Shown here piece after piece: positions 26,357 through 35,537 of a stretch of DNA of 64,000 nucleotides (positions within the stretch are counted from its first letter, which is position 1; each line of letters opens with the position of its first letter). Location of the stretch: assembly GCA_903929795.1 (NCBI GenBank), contig CAIYWC010000021.1, positions 1 through 64,000 on the forward strand, written 5' to 3'. The stretch comes from an uncultured Myxococcales bacterium (GTDB lineage Bacteria; Myxococcota_A; UBA9042). The position numbers were made by a program, and so were the translations under genes. The notes under the pieces were generated by a model. The model was not told the origin of the DNA. It worked only from the letters and a program-made list of their open reading frames with translations, and did not search any database.

Positions 26357-27013
26357 ATGAAGACCCCCCAAGTGACGCAGCGCCTCATGGTGACCAGCTT
26401 GGCAGCGCTGCTGCTGCTGGCGGCGTGCAGGCGCGAAGAAGTGACGCACGCGCGCGTGGCCAAAGGCGCGGACGCGCCGTCGGAGATGATGCCGCCGGCG
26501 ATGGGCGGCGCGATGCCGGGCAGCGGTGGTGCGCCGGGCATGGGCAATGGCGAAGTCGCGCCGCCGCCGCCGCCGGACCCGGCCAATACGCTGAAATGGA
26601 CGCTGCCGCCGGGCTGGACGGAGAAGCTGGAAGGCGGGATGCGGTACGCGACGCTGAAACCGGGGACGCCAGGCAAGGTCGAGGTCTCGGTGGTCATGTT
26701 GCCGGGTCCGGCGGGCGGCGAGCTGGCGAACGTGAACCGGTGGCGCGGTCAGCTTGGGCTGGCGACGGTGGATGAGGCGGGGCTGGCGGCGATTCGCAAG
26801 GCGATTCCGACGTCTGCGGGCGCGCTGGGGCTGTACGACCTCATCAGCGACGGCACGGTCAAGACGCGCATGACCGCGGCGCTGCTGGCGGCGACCAACG
26901 GCAACACGTGGTTTCTGAAGATGACAGGTGACGCCGAGCCGGTCGCCGCGAACCAGGCCGATTTCACGCGCTTGCTGGAATCGCTCCACTTTGACGCAAG
27001 CGGGGCACCGTGA
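26357..27013 (+). CDS. Small lipoprotein leading a cytochrome c biogenesis operon
   Basis: A 218-residue predicted lipoprotein (lipobox LLAAC, Cys near residue 24). After a Met/Gly/Pro-rich stretch comes a globular domain beginning LKWTLPPGWTEKLEGGMRYATLK, with VEVSVVMLPGPAGGELANVNRW and a C-terminal GNTWFLKMTGDAEPVAANQADF. No named family was recognised with certainty. ATG at 26357 follows GAGAGGCAGAGT. Its stop TGA overlaps the start of ResB, so the three genes are coupled. It may be an accessory to haem or thiol handling in cytochrome maturation, from context only. Confidence 0.72.
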   Translation: MKTPQVTQRLMVTSLAALLLLAACRREEVTHARVAKGADAPSEMMPPAMGGAMPGSGGAPGMGNGEVAPPPPPDPANTLKWTLPPGWTEKLEGGMRYATLKPGTPGKVEVSVVMLPGPAGGELANVNRWRGQLGLATVDEAGLAAIRKAIPTSAGALGLYDLISDGTVKTRMTAALLAATNGNTWFLKMTGDAEPVAANQADFTRLLESLHFDASGAP

Positions 27014-28200
27014 TGCAGAAGTCTGAAAATAAAAGCAAATTGACGAAGTTCCTGGACGCCGCGCTGTCGCTCAAGGTGACGATCGTCGCGCTGGCGATGT
27101 TGATGGTGCTCGTGGTCGCCTGCACGCTCGCGCAGGTTGACATGGGCACCAACGGCGCGGTCAACGCGTACATGCGCAGCTTTGTCGTGTGGTGGAAGCC
27201 AACCGGGCAGAATTTTTCGATTCCGATCTTTCCGGGCGGCACGACCGTCGGCTTCGTCCTCGGCGTGAACCTGATCGCGTCGCAGCTGCGCGGGCTGGCG
27301 CGGACGTGGGCCAAGCTGGGGCTGTGGCTTGTGCACATCGGCCTGGTGCTGCTGGTGACGGCGGAATTTGTCTCCGCGGCGCTGCAAGTCGATGCGCGTT
27401 TGGCGATTGAAGAGGGCCAGACCGTCAGCTTTGTCGAGCGGCCGCAGGAGTTTGAGTTGGCGATCCTGGACACGTCCGACCCGAAACTGGACGACGTGTA
27501 CGGCGTGCCGGAGAGTTTGCTCAAAGGCGGCGGAACGATTGCGATTCCCGGGACACCGCTTTCGCTGCGGGTGCACGCCTATTTCAAGAACACAGAGCTG
27601 GGGCGCAAAGCCGAGGGCGACCCGCCGACGATGGCGACGATGGGCGTGGGTACGGGCGTGACGGTCAAGGAGGCGCCGCCCGTGACTTCCGATGACGAGC
27701 ACAACCGGCCGGCGACGTTTGTCGAGCCGCTCGCGGCGGGCAAGAGCTACGGCACGTGGCTGGTGTCGGCGGCGATGGGCGCTCCGCAGGCGTTCGTGCA
27801 CGAGGGCCACACGTACCAGCTGTCGATGCGGCCGCGCCGCGAGTACCTGCCGTACGCGCTGACGCTGAAGAAATTCAGCCATGACGTGTACCCGGGCACG
27901 GATATTCCCAAGAATTTCTCCAGCCTTGTGCACCTGGTCGACAAGCCTGCCGGCGAGGAGCGCGACGTGCTGATCTTCATGAACCAGCCGCTGCGCTATG
28001 CCGGGCGGACGTTTTACCAGGCGAGCTTTGGCAAAGGGGACACGCTGTCGGTGCTGCAGGTGGTGGAAAACCCAGGCTGGCTGCTGCCTTACATCTCATG
28101 CGCCTTGGTGACGCTCGGCCTGCTGATACACTTTGCGATGGGCCTGCGGCGCGCCCAGCGCAAGCGGCAGCGCCAGGCCGCGGCGGCGCAAAACGCATAG
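27013..28200 (+). CDS. resB: Cytochrome c biogenesis protein ResB
   Basis: A 395-residue system II cytochrome c maturation protein. Four membrane segments are seen (about 20-40, 78-96, 102-122 and a last one near 365-385), with a large periplasmic domain between the third and fourth, and the C-terminal NPGWLLPYISCALVTLGLLIHF. ResB works with CcsA to carry haem across the membrane and present it to apocytochromes. The ATG at 27013 overlaps the lipoprotein stop. CcsA follows 41 bases later. Confidence 0.88.
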   Translation: MQKSENKSKLTKFLDAALSLKVTIVALAMLMVLVVACTLAQVDMGTNGAVNAYMRSFVVWWKPTGQNFSIPIFPGGTTVGFVLGVNLIASQLRGLARTWAKLGLWLVHIGLVLLVTAEFVSAALQVDARLAIEEGQTVSFVERPQEFELAILDTSDPKLDDVYGVPESLLKGGGTIAIPGTPLSLRVHAYFKNTELGRKAEGDPPTMATMGVGTGVTVKEAPPVTSDDEHNRPATFVEPLAAGKSYGTWLVSAAMGAPQAFVHEGHTYQLSMRPRREYLPYALTLKKFSHDVYPGTDIPKNFSSLVHLVDKPAGEERDVLIFMNQPLRYAGRTFYQASFGKGDTLSVLQVVENPGWLLPYISCALVTLGLLIHFAMGLRRAQRKRQRQAAAAQNA

Positions 28201-28241
28201 CCAGACGGTCCGCTTGGCGGATCACAACCGAAGGTGATGGC

Positions 28242-30041
28242 ATGAAACGCATTGACGACACATCGAAAAACACCAAGCTCGCCCGCTACCTGCCGTGGCT
28301 GGCCGCGGGCGTGGCGCTGATCGGCGCGGTGAGCGGACTTTTTGGCTCCGGCCAGGTGCGCAACATGGACGTGCAGCGGTTTGCCCAGCTGCCGGTGCTG
28401 GAAGGCGGGCGGGTCAAGCCGCTGGACTCGATTGCCCGCAACTCGCTGCTTGTCATCCGCAGCCAGCAGAGCTTTCGCTACAACGACCGGACGGTGAACG
28501 CGGACGAATGGCTTCTGGACGTGCTGTTTCGCCCAGAAGTAGCGGATGATCAACCGCTTTTCGTCATCAACGATCCGGACGTGCTCGGCTTGATCGGGAT
28601 CAAGCAGTCGGCAGAGCGCTACTTTTCGTTCAAGACGCTCGTGCCGCACGTCGACGAAATCCAGAAGCAATCGGAAGCCGCGCATCCCATCGACGCCAAG
28701 CAGCGGACGCGCTATCAATCGGCAATCGTCAATCTTTTTGAGCGCTTGTATCTGTACCACCGCTTGAAGCACACGATGCAGATCGCGGGCTCGGAAGGCG
28801 GGCTGGCGCAGGAGATCAAGGATGTCGCAGCGCCGGGCGCGGATGAGCGACAGAACGCGCTGCGCGAGCTCGGGCTGTTCCGCGCGCTTCCGGGCGTAAA
28901 AGTATCCGATTGGCGCAGCGTCGGCGAGGCGCTGCGCGATGCACGCGCCGGTCAGCCGCTGGACAAGGGCCTGGCGCCGATGGCGCGCGTGGGCGATGCG
29001 TGGGCCAAGCAGGATGCGCCGGCGTTCAATGCGGCCGTCGCGGAAGTCCTCGCGATGGCGCGGCCCGAGGAGCTACGCGCCGCCAAGAGCGAGTTGTCGT
29101 TCAACCTCGCGCAACCCTTCTATTCCGGCATGGTCGTGTACGTGCTGGCGCTGCTGATCCTGTTTGTCTCGTGGGCGTACAAGCCGGCGCTGCTGCAGCC
29201 GGTCGCGTTTGCCGTGCTGCTCGTCGGCGTGTTCATTCACACGGCCGGGCTGACTTCCCGTGTGATTCTGCAGGGTCGCCCACCGGTTACCAACCTCTAT
29301 TCGTCGGCGGTCTTTGTCGGCTGGGGCGCGGTCGTGCTCGGCGCGATCCTGGAATGGATGTACCGCAAGGGCTTTGGCACCGCCGTCGCAGCCGCATCGG
29401 GCTTCGCGTCGCTGATTATCGCCCACCACCTCGCGGCGGACGGCGACACGATGGAGATGATGCGCGCCGTGCTCGACTCGAACTTCTGGCTTGCCACGCA
29501 CGTCGTCACCATCACGATCGGCTACAGCGGCACGTTCTTGGCCGGCGCCATCGCGATTGGCTGGACCATTCGCAAGCACGTCGTCAAGGACCCCGACCCG
29601 GCCGCCGGCAAGGCGCTCGTGTCCATGGCCTACGGCATCATCTGCTTCGCCGTGCTCTTCAGCTTTGTCGGCACGGTGCTGGGCGGCATCTGGGCCGACC
29701 AGTCCTGGGGCCGCTTCTGGGGCTGGGATCCCAAGGAAAACGGGGCGTTGCTGATCGTGTTGTGGAACGCCATCATCCTCCACGCGCGCTGGGGCGGCTA
29801 CGCGCGCGACCGCGGCATCATGGCCATGGCGATCTTCGGCAACATCATCACGTCCCTGTCCTGGTTCGGCGTCAACATGCTCGGCGTCGGCTTGCACTCC
29901 TACGGTTTCATGGACAAGGCGTTCTGGGCGCTCGTGGCTTTTGGCTCGACGCAGCTGCTGCTCATCGCGTTCGCGCTCCTGCCGCGGCGGTTTTGGCACC
30001 GCGGCCCTGGGCCCATCGCCCCGCATGCGCCAGCCGCCTAG
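28242..30041 (+). CDS. ccsA: Cytochrome c haem lyase CcsA/ResC
   Basis: A 599-residue protein with about eight to ten helices. The first half (about 30-290) is a periplasmic insert after one N-terminal helix. The second half has the haem-handling tryptophan-rich WWD-type motif WGRFWGWDPKENGALLIVLW, with conserved His in HTAGL, THVVTITIGY and LHSYGF. It is the transmembrane haem lyase of system II. ATG at 28242 follows AAGGTGATGG. The gene is followed by a 422-base gap containing an FNR box before the decahaem cytochrome. Confidence 0.92.
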   Translation: MKRIDDTSKNTKLARYLPWLAAGVALIGAVSGLFGSGQVRNMDVQRFAQLPVLEGGRVKPLDSIARNSLLVIRSQQSFRYNDRTVNADEWLLDVLFRPEVADDQPLFVINDPDVLGLIGIKQSAERYFSFKTLVPHVDEIQKQSEAAHPIDAKQRTRYQSAIVNLFERLYLYHRLKHTMQIAGSEGGLAQEIKDVAAPGADERQNALRELGLFRALPGVKVSDWRSVGEALRDARAGQPLDKGLAPMARVGDAWAKQDAPAFNAAVAEVLAMARPEELRAAKSELSFNLAQPFYSGMVVYVLALLILFVSWAYKPALLQPVAFAVLLVGVFIHTAGLTSRVILQGRPPVTNLYSSAVFVGWGAVVLGAILEWMYRKGFGTAVAAASGFASLIIAHHLAADGDTMEMMRAVLDSNFWLATHVVTITIGYSGTFLAGAIAIGWTIRKHVVKDPDPAAGKALVSMAYGIICFAVLFSFVGTVLGGIWADQSWGRFWGWDPKENGALLIVLWNAIILHARWGGYARDRGIMAMAIFGNIITSLSWFGVNMLGVGLHSYGFMDKAFWALVAFGSTQLLLIAFALLPRRFWHRGPGPIAPHAPAA

Positions 30042-30463
30042 TGACTGCCCAGCCCCGCCCATCTGATCAAATCCACGCCGAAATGCCGCAAGCTTGCGAG
30101 ACGCCGCGGACCGTTCTCGCAGAGATGCAACTTGATCTGGTCATGGCCCCGACTTGATCCAGATCAAGCCCGCTCTTGAGATGGGTCGCAGACACCTGGT
30201 CTCAACAAGGCATTTCCTAAATGAATTCAAGATGTTTATCGGACTTTTGCAGTCCCCGACTAATCCTACCTAACAGTGCTGTTTGCGAGACCCTTTCGTT
30301 TGCGATGCCTTGCAAGCGCGCGGTATCCTTCGCGCGTCGGACCCGAGAGGTTCGAACCCGTCAGGCGAGGCCGCTTGGCGTGGGAGAGCACAGCAGAATG
30401 GCATGTGGATGGTGTTCTGGCTGACTCTCGGTACGGTGTTCCGACAAAAAGAAGGTGGATCCA
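30042..30463. other. Regulatory gap before the decahaem cytochrome
   Basis: No gene is supported. The region carries the FNR box at 30154-30167 and a TAAAT-rich patch near 30217-30222. A GGTTCGAACC palindrome near 30350 looks like a T-loop sequence, but no tRNA fold surrounds it. Confidence 0.5.
30154..30167. promoter_or_regulatory. Perfect FNR box upstream of the decahaem cytochrome
   Basis: TTGATCCAGATCAA is an exact TTGAT-N4-ATCAA site, extended to CTTGATCCAGATCAAG. It begins 310 bases before the cytochrome ATG and 113 bases after the ccsA stop. A CTAAAT hexamer at 30217-30222 would put a start near 30229, a class I-like distance. Occupancy is not shown by sequence alone. Confidence 0.75.
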
Positions 30464-33400
30464 ATGAGAAAATCATCTTTCCCCGCCTGGACTGGAGCCC
30501 TGCTTTTCGCAGTGGCACTCGTCTCGGCAACTGGCTGCGGAAGCAGTGGCACTGCAGGCGCCAACGGCACTTCCTGCTCTGCCACGAAAACTGGCACAAC
30601 CACAACCATTACCTGCACCGACGGCACCACGGCGACCATTTCCGATGGCGCCAAGGGTGACACCGGCGCCAAGGGCGACGTCGGCGTGACCGGCGCGACC
30701 GGCGCAACCGGTGCGAAGGGTGATACGGGCGCCACAGGCGCAACGGGGCCGTCCGGCGCGAATTCGACGCCGTGCTCGGTTGTCGACAACGGCGATGGCA
30801 CCAAGAAAGTCACATGCGGCACCACCTCGGTCACGCTGTCTGATGGCGCGACCGGCACGGCCGGCGCTCCCGGCGCGGACGGCCAGCCTTGCCAGGTTGC
30901 CGACAACGGCAATGGCACCAAGACCATCACCTGCGCAGGCGTGACGGTTGACCTTCCGAACGGCGCGACTGGCGCGACTGGCGACACGGGCCCGCAAGGC
31001 GAACCCGGCGTTCAGGGCCCCACGGGCGCGACTGGCACGACCGGCGCGACCGGTGATCCCGGCACCCCCGGCGCGACCGGCCCCGCTGGCAAGAACGCCG
31101 TGCCGTGCAGCATCAGCACCAACGGCGGCGGCGCCACGGTCATCACCTGCGGCGACGGCTCCACCGTGACGCTCGGCTCGACGACTGGCGTCGTGCAGCC
31201 CAGCTTCATGGTCACCAACTTCCACGGCCTCAACGACCTCATGTCCACCGGTGAGTACGCTGCGGGCGCCAAGTGGCAGGTCACGGCGAAAATCACCAGC
31301 GCGAGCATTGACGCCACGTCCGGCAAAGTGACCGTCACGTACACCGTCGTTGACGCGAGCAACAAGCCGGTCTCGGGCTTGAAGGCTGTCGGCCTCGCGG
31401 TCGCCAAGCTCGTCCCGCCCGCCAACGGCGAAGTCTCCACCCACTGGGTGCCGTACATCTACTCGGCCGCCACGGCCGGCACGGGCGCCTGGAACAACCC
31501 GCCGTACAACACCCCGGCGGCGACCATCGTCTACCAGGCCACGCGCGAGTCCGCCTCCACCGACCCGACCAAGGGCGGCACGCTGACGGAAAGCGCCACG
31601 ACGCCGGGCACGTACACGTACGTCTCGCTTGTCAACGTCAACACCGCGACGCAGGGCACAACGCCGATCACGTATGACCCGACCCTCACCCACCGCGTCG
31701 CGATCATGGGCGGCGGCCACAGCGGCGCGACGTTTGACACCGAGTTCGACTTCGTGCCGAACGGCTCGCCCGTCACCCTGACGCGCAACATCGTCCAGTC
31801 CGAGAGCTGCCGCGAATGCCACGGCCCGCTGTTCAAGGCCCACGGCGGCGATCGCCTCAACGTCGAGACCTGCGTCATGTGCCACAACCCGAGCACCGTG
31901 GACCCGCAGTCGGGCAACACGATCGACTTCAAGGTCATGCTGCACAAAGTCCACGCTGGCGTGGATCGCGCGACGGCGGCTGGCCCGGACGGCATCTTCT
32001 TTGATGACCCGAAGACGGTCGCCAACGAAGCCGCGGACAACAATCCGTACGTCATTTGGGGTTACGGCAACGCGAAGACGGACTTCAGCGACATCGAATA
32101 CCCGGCCGTGCTGTCGAACTGCACCAAGTGCCACCAGCAGTCCAACCCGGCCAAGCCGCTGCAGGACGTCGACAACTGGAAGCTCAAGCCGTCCACCGCG
32201 ACTTGCACCTCGTGCCACGACAACCTCGACCTGTCGGCGCCGCTCGCGACCAGTCAGCACGGCGTCCCGGGCAACATCAAGGGCCCGAAGCCGGACACCA
32301 CGTGCACGGTGTGCCACGACACGGCCGGTTCGGACGTGAACAACCCGGGCATCCCGTGGGATCACGACTGGCTGATCAAGGATCCGCGCAACATCTCGGA
32401 ATTCAACGTCACCATGTCGGTCACGCTGCCGTCCACGACGCCGGGCACGATCGGCGCTGCGCCGGCCAACGGCTACTTCGTCGCGGGCCAGACGCCCGTG
32501 GTGAACATCTCGATGAAGGACATGCTGACCGGCACGCCGATCAACATGGTTACGCTGCCGCAGGACGACACGGTGGCGGGTGAAGGTTGCCTGCCGACGG
32601 GTTGCCCGACGCGCGATGGCAAGTACTCGGGTGCAAGCCTGTTCGTGCACGGTCCGCGTGCGCAGAACAAGCCGGTCCTCACCTACGTCGCTCGCGCCTG
32701 CGAAGTCGCGACGACGGCTGGCCCGTGGAACCTGACCAGCGCGAAGACCTTGACCGTCGCCTTTGACGGCGGCCGGGATCTGATCACCAAGGACATCACC
32801 GGTGGCGACACCATCACGAAGTCGGCGCTGGTCATCGTGACCCTGCCGACGTCCGGCACCCTGAAGCCGGCGAACATCGCCGCGGTCACGCAGACCGAGC
32901 TCATCAACATCCTCAACGCTGACGCGAAGTTCATGCTCCGCGGCATCGCGTATGTGGACGAGCTGAGCAACAAGCTGGCCATCCGCAGCCGGGCGCTCGG
33001 CGCGACGTTCTCGGTGCAGCTGCCGAACGCGACGACCACGACGGACTTGACCAAGGTCGAGAACGTTGTGTTCGGCGCTGACGCAAACGTGCACTCGATC
33101 GGCGTGTACCTCATCAACACGCCGGCGTACCTCGCGGCGGGTGGCGCCCCAGGCTACAGCACGGTGGCTGCCAACCTGTACTCGTCGGTCATCGCGGCGA
33201 CCGCCAAGGCGCCGACGTACATCGACCCGAAGGTGACCTGGTACACGGACCACGTCGAGTACAAGCTGGATCCGGTGGACGATCTCGTGCCAGGCACGTA
33301 CATCGCCAACGTCCAGATCAGCGACCTCGGCTCGGTTGTGACTGACGTGAACTACAAGACGCCGTCCATCGGTCGGGTGACGTTCCAGGTCGGAACGGCC

Positions 33401-33988
33401 ACGCCGGAGCTGCCGATTGCCGGCAACTGCAACACGTGCCACCAGGGCCCGGATGACACGCTTCTGCCCAACGGCCAAAAGAGCCCGGACGGCAAGAAGG
33501 GCTTCATCTTCGACTACAACCGTCACCACAAGCTGTTTGACTTCAACGCCACGGACCTGTGCACGGCGTGCCACGACTGGGAGCCGCAGCTCGGCACCAC
33601 CGTGGCCAGCAATGCCACCAGCGCCAACACGGACATGTACCTGTGGACCGGCGCCAAGCCGATCGCGCGCCGCGTTCACGCGGTTCACAACGGCGCGGCC
33701 CTGCACTATCCGATCACGACGGTGGGCGCGAGCGATACGCCGAACGGCCGGAACTGGGACATCCAGTACCCGGATGACGTGCGCGACTGCCAGATGTGCC
33801 ACCCGGATGGCACGACGAGCGGCACGTGGCAGACCAAGCCCTCGCGGATTCCGTGCATGGGCTGCCATGATGCGGATGCGGCGACTGCGCACATCAAGTC
33901 GCAGGTCTACGACCCGACGCCGGCCAACCCGTGGTCTGGCGACGAAGTCGAGGCGTGCCAGACCTGCCACGCGCCGGCGGCCCCGTAA
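30464..33988 (+). CDS. OmcA/MtrC-type decahaem c-cytochrome with collagen-like stalk
   Basis: A 1174-residue predicted outer-surface lipoprotein (lipobox near Cys25). Residues about 26-220 alternate Cys-paired modules (CxxxDNGDGTKKVTC type) with Gly-x-y collagen-like runs (GATGATGAKGDTGATGATG). Ten CxxCH motifs are seen in two groups of five: the first group from about 449 to 618 and the second from about 989 to 1169, separated by Ig-like beta domains. This is the arrangement of MtrC/OmcA decahaems that move electrons to metals or electrodes. ATG at 30464 follows AAGG at eight bases. FNR box upstream and terminator downstream. Confidence 0.92.
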   Translation: MRKSSFPAWTGALLFAVALVSATGCGSSGTAGANGTSCSATKTGTTTTITCTDGTTATISDGAKGDTGAKGDVGVTGATGATGAKGDTGATGATGPSGANSTPCSVVDNGDGTKKVTCGTTSVTLSDGATGTAGAPGADGQPCQVADNGNGTKTITCAGVTVDLPNGATGATGDTGPQGEPGVQGPTGATGTTGATGDPGTPGATGPAGKNAVPCSISTNGGGATVITCGDGSTVTLGSTTGVVQPSFMVTNFHGLNDLMSTGEYAAGAKWQVTAKITSASIDATSGKVTVTYTVVDASNKPVSGLKAVGLAVAKLVPPANGEVSTHWVPYIYSAATAGTGAWNNPPYNTPAATIVYQATRESASTDPTKGGTLTESATTPGTYTYVSLVNVNTATQGTTPITYDPTLTHRVAIMGGGHSGATFDTEFDFVPNGSPVTLTRNIVQSESCRECHGPLFKAHGGDRLNVETCVMCHNPSTVDPQSGNTIDFKVMLHKVHAGVDRATAAGPDGIFFDDPKTVANEAADNNPYVIWGYGNAKTDFSDIEYPAVLSNCTKCHQQSNPAKPLQDVDNWKLKPSTATCTSCHDNLDLSAPLATSQHGVPGNIKGPKPDTTCTVCHDTAGSDVNNPGIPWDHDWLIKDPRNISEFNVTMSVTLPSTTPGTIGAAPANGYFVAGQTPVVNISMKDMLTGTPINMVTLPQDDTVAGEGCLPTGCPTRDGKYSGASLFVHGPRAQNKPVLTYVARACEVATTAGPWNLTSAKTLTVAFDGGRDLITKDITGGDTITKSALVIVTLPTSGTLKPANIAAVTQTELINILNADAKFMLRGIAYVDELSNKLAIRSRALGATFSVQLPNATTTTDLTKVENVVFGADANVHSIGVYLINTPAYLAAGGAPGYSTVAANLYSSVIAATAKAPTYIDPKVTWYTDHVEYKLDPVDDLVPGTYIANVQISDLGSVVTDVNYKTPSIGRVTFQVGTATPELPIAGNCNTCHQGPDDTLLPNGQKSPDGKKGFIFDYNRHHKLFDFNATDLCTACHDWEPQLGTTVASNATSANTDMYLWTGAKPIARRVHAVHNGAALHYPITTVGASDTPNGRNWDIQYPDDVRDCQMCHPDGTTSGTWQTKPSRIPCMGCHDADAATAHIKSQVYDPTPANPWSGDEVEACQTCHAPAAP

Positions 33989-33999
33989 CGGGCTCGACC

Positions 34000-34019
34000 G
34001 CTCCCGTAGCATCGGGAGC
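34000..34019 (+). terminator. Small hairpin after the decahaem gene
   Basis: GCTCCCG and CGGGAGC arms with a 6-base loop, 12 bases after the stop. No T run follows. It may assist the main terminator just downstream. Confidence 0.4.
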
Positions 34020-34039
34020 GTGACAGTGGTATAGAAACA

Positions 34040-34078
34040 CCCACGGGAAGGACTCCGGTCCTTCCCGTGGGCCGTTTT
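34040..34078 (+). terminator. Strong rho-independent terminator
   Basis: A perfect 14-bp hairpin (CCCACGGGAAGGAC with its complement, loop TCCG) is followed by CCGTTTT. It ends the cytochrome transcript and separates it from the PpiC lipoprotein gene 26 bases downstream. One of the clearest terminators in the window. Confidence 0.88.
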
Positions 34079-34103
34079 GGCCGGCTTTCTGTGGAGACTT
34101 CCG

Positions 34104-35033
34104 ATGCGTCACTTCCTCCCGCTCCTTGTCCTGTCGCTGGCCGCCGTGGCTTGTGGCCAGCGCGCGCCCGCCCCTGCGCCCGTCGCGCCGTCGGCGCCGC
34201 AGCCCCCTGCCCTGTCCATGACCGTCACGCCCACGACGATCGACGATTCCGTGCTCGCGACCGTCAATGGCCAGCCGGTGACCATCTCCGACGTGCGCAT
34301 GGCCTTGCGCTTGACCCGCGCAGATCAGGATCCGGAGGAAGCGCAGCTAGGCCCCGCGCTGGAAGGGTTGATTCGCCAAGAGATTATCGTCCAAGCAGCG
34401 GTGGGAATTGGCCTGGACAAGGACCCGAAATATCAGGCCGACTATGCCAAGGCTGCGGCGCCGCTGAACGCGTTTCGTCGGCGCGCGCTCGGCGACGCGT
34501 ATTACCACGCCAAGGTGGCTGCCCTGCCGCCGCCGACGGACGCTGAGGCACAGCAGTTCTTCGACGCCAACCGGGAAATTCTCGCGAGCGAAGTGCACGT
34601 CCAGCAGATTCTGACGCGCGATCTGGCGCGGGCCAACGCGGCGCTGCAGGAAGTGCAAGCAGGCAATCCGTTCGACGACGTGGCGCGCGGCCTGCTGCCG
34701 CCGACCGCGGACAACCAGAAGCCGTGGGATGGCGGCTGGCAGCCCTGGCAGCTGGTGCCCGAACCGTGGCGCGGCGCGCTGGCCAAGCTCAAGCCGGGTG
34801 AAGTGAGCGGCGTCATCGTCGGGCCGGCGAAGCGTTTTTGGGTGCTCAAGCTGCTGGAGCGGCGGCCGTCCAAGACGGCGGATTTCGCCCAGGCCAAGGC
34901 GGAGATTCTCAAGCACTTGACCGACCAGCGCGCCGAGGCAGCGCGGGCGCACGTCGGCGACGAGCTGATGGGCGCGGCGAAGATCGTCCGCCATCAAGCG
35001 CCGCCGCACAAGCCGGCGCCGGTGGAAGAGTAG
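34104..35033 (+). CDS. PpiC-type peptidyl-prolyl isomerase lipoprotein
   Basis: A 309-residue lipoprotein (lipobox AVAC, Cys17) followed by a Pro/Ala spacer. SurA/PrsA-like N-domain: VLATVNGQPVTISDVRMALRL and EGLIRQEIIVQAA. A parvulin-like domain follows (about 165-265), with VHVQQILTRDLARANAALQ and DGGWQPWQLVPEPWRGALAKL, ending with a helical tail. Folding of secreted or outer-membrane proteins is the expected role, and the neighbouring decahaem is a candidate client. The His residues of an active parvulin site are incomplete, so it may be a chaperone only. ATG at 34104. Confidence 0.82.
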   Translation: MRHFLPLLVLSLAAVACGQRAPAPAPVAPSAPQPPALSMTVTPTTIDDSVLATVNGQPVTISDVRMALRLTRADQDPEEAQLGPALEGLIRQEIIVQAAVGIGLDKDPKYQADYAKAAAPLNAFRRRALGDAYYHAKVAALPPPTDAEAQQFFDANREILASEVHVQQILTRDLARANAALQEVQAGNPFDDVARGLLPPTADNQKPWDGGWQPWQLVPEPWRGALAKLKPGEVSGVIVGPAKRFWVLKLLERRPSKTADFAQAKAEILKHLTDQRAEAARAHVGDELMGAAKIVRHQAPPHKPAPVEE

Positions 35034-35096
35034 CCGCCGTGAACGTCGATTGACCACCGCGACGGGCGCGCAGAACGGTCGGCGCCGCACGGTCGA

Positions 35097-35537
35097 TCAG
35101 TAGCGAATCTTCAGCACCAGCTCCAGCGGCGATTCGGCGAACGCGAACTTGGCGTCGTCGAATTTCGGCGGTCCCATGCGGCCTTTGGCGTGATTGGACG
35201 CGACCATTCCCTCGTTCGGGATGCCCAGCCAGTTCGTGTCCAGCTTGCGGTTGCCGTTCTCGTCGTGAAAACACGCCAGCGCGTAGGTTCCCGGCGCCAG
35301 GCCGTCAAACCGCAGCGTCGCGCTGCCCGCGGCAATCGCGCCCCAGTGCAGCGCGCGCGCCAGCGCCGGGTCAGTCGGATAGCCCTTGGGCTGGTCCCAC
35401 AGCCAGCAACCAACCTGACCGCTGGCCGAATGCAGCCCTTCCACGCGCACTTTCAGCGCGCCCGCCGCCGGTTCAGCCGCCGTCGCCGCCAGGGCCAGCG
35501 CCGCGCTGAGCACGCCCATCCCGCGCGCCAAGCTCAT
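35097..35537 (-). CDS. DUF2141 secreted protein
   Basis: A 146-residue exported protein. A signal peptide ends near ATAAEPAAG. The family motifs are LKVRVEGLHSASGQVGCWLW, FDGLAPGTYALACFHDENGN and KLDTNWLGIPNEG, which identify DUF2141. Function is unknown; members are often beta-sandwich periplasmic proteins. ATG at 35537 overlaps the end of the large Cys-repeat gene (ATGA), so it is translated after it. It is a small, complete protein. Confidence 0.88.
   Translation of the reverse strand: MSLARGMGVLSAALALAATAAEPAAGALKVRVEGLHSASGQVGCWLWDQPKGYPTDPALARALHWGAIAAGSATLRFDGLAPGTYALACFHDENGNRKLDTNWLGIPNEGMVASNHAKGRMGPPKFDDAKFAFAESPLELVLKIRY

Noticed and set aside
28590-28603. FNR-like TTGATCGGGATCAA
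   Set aside because: It lies inside the ccsA coding region (codons for LGLIGIKQ), so it is probably chance.
30345-30362. GGTTCGAACC looking like a tRNA T-loop
   Set aside because: No acceptor, D or anticodon arms could be folded around it on either strand.
30473-34012. A 1179-codon open frame antisense to the decahaem gene
   Set aside because: Very rich in Arg, Val and Ala from GC bias; the opposite strand holds ten CxxCH and a signal peptide.
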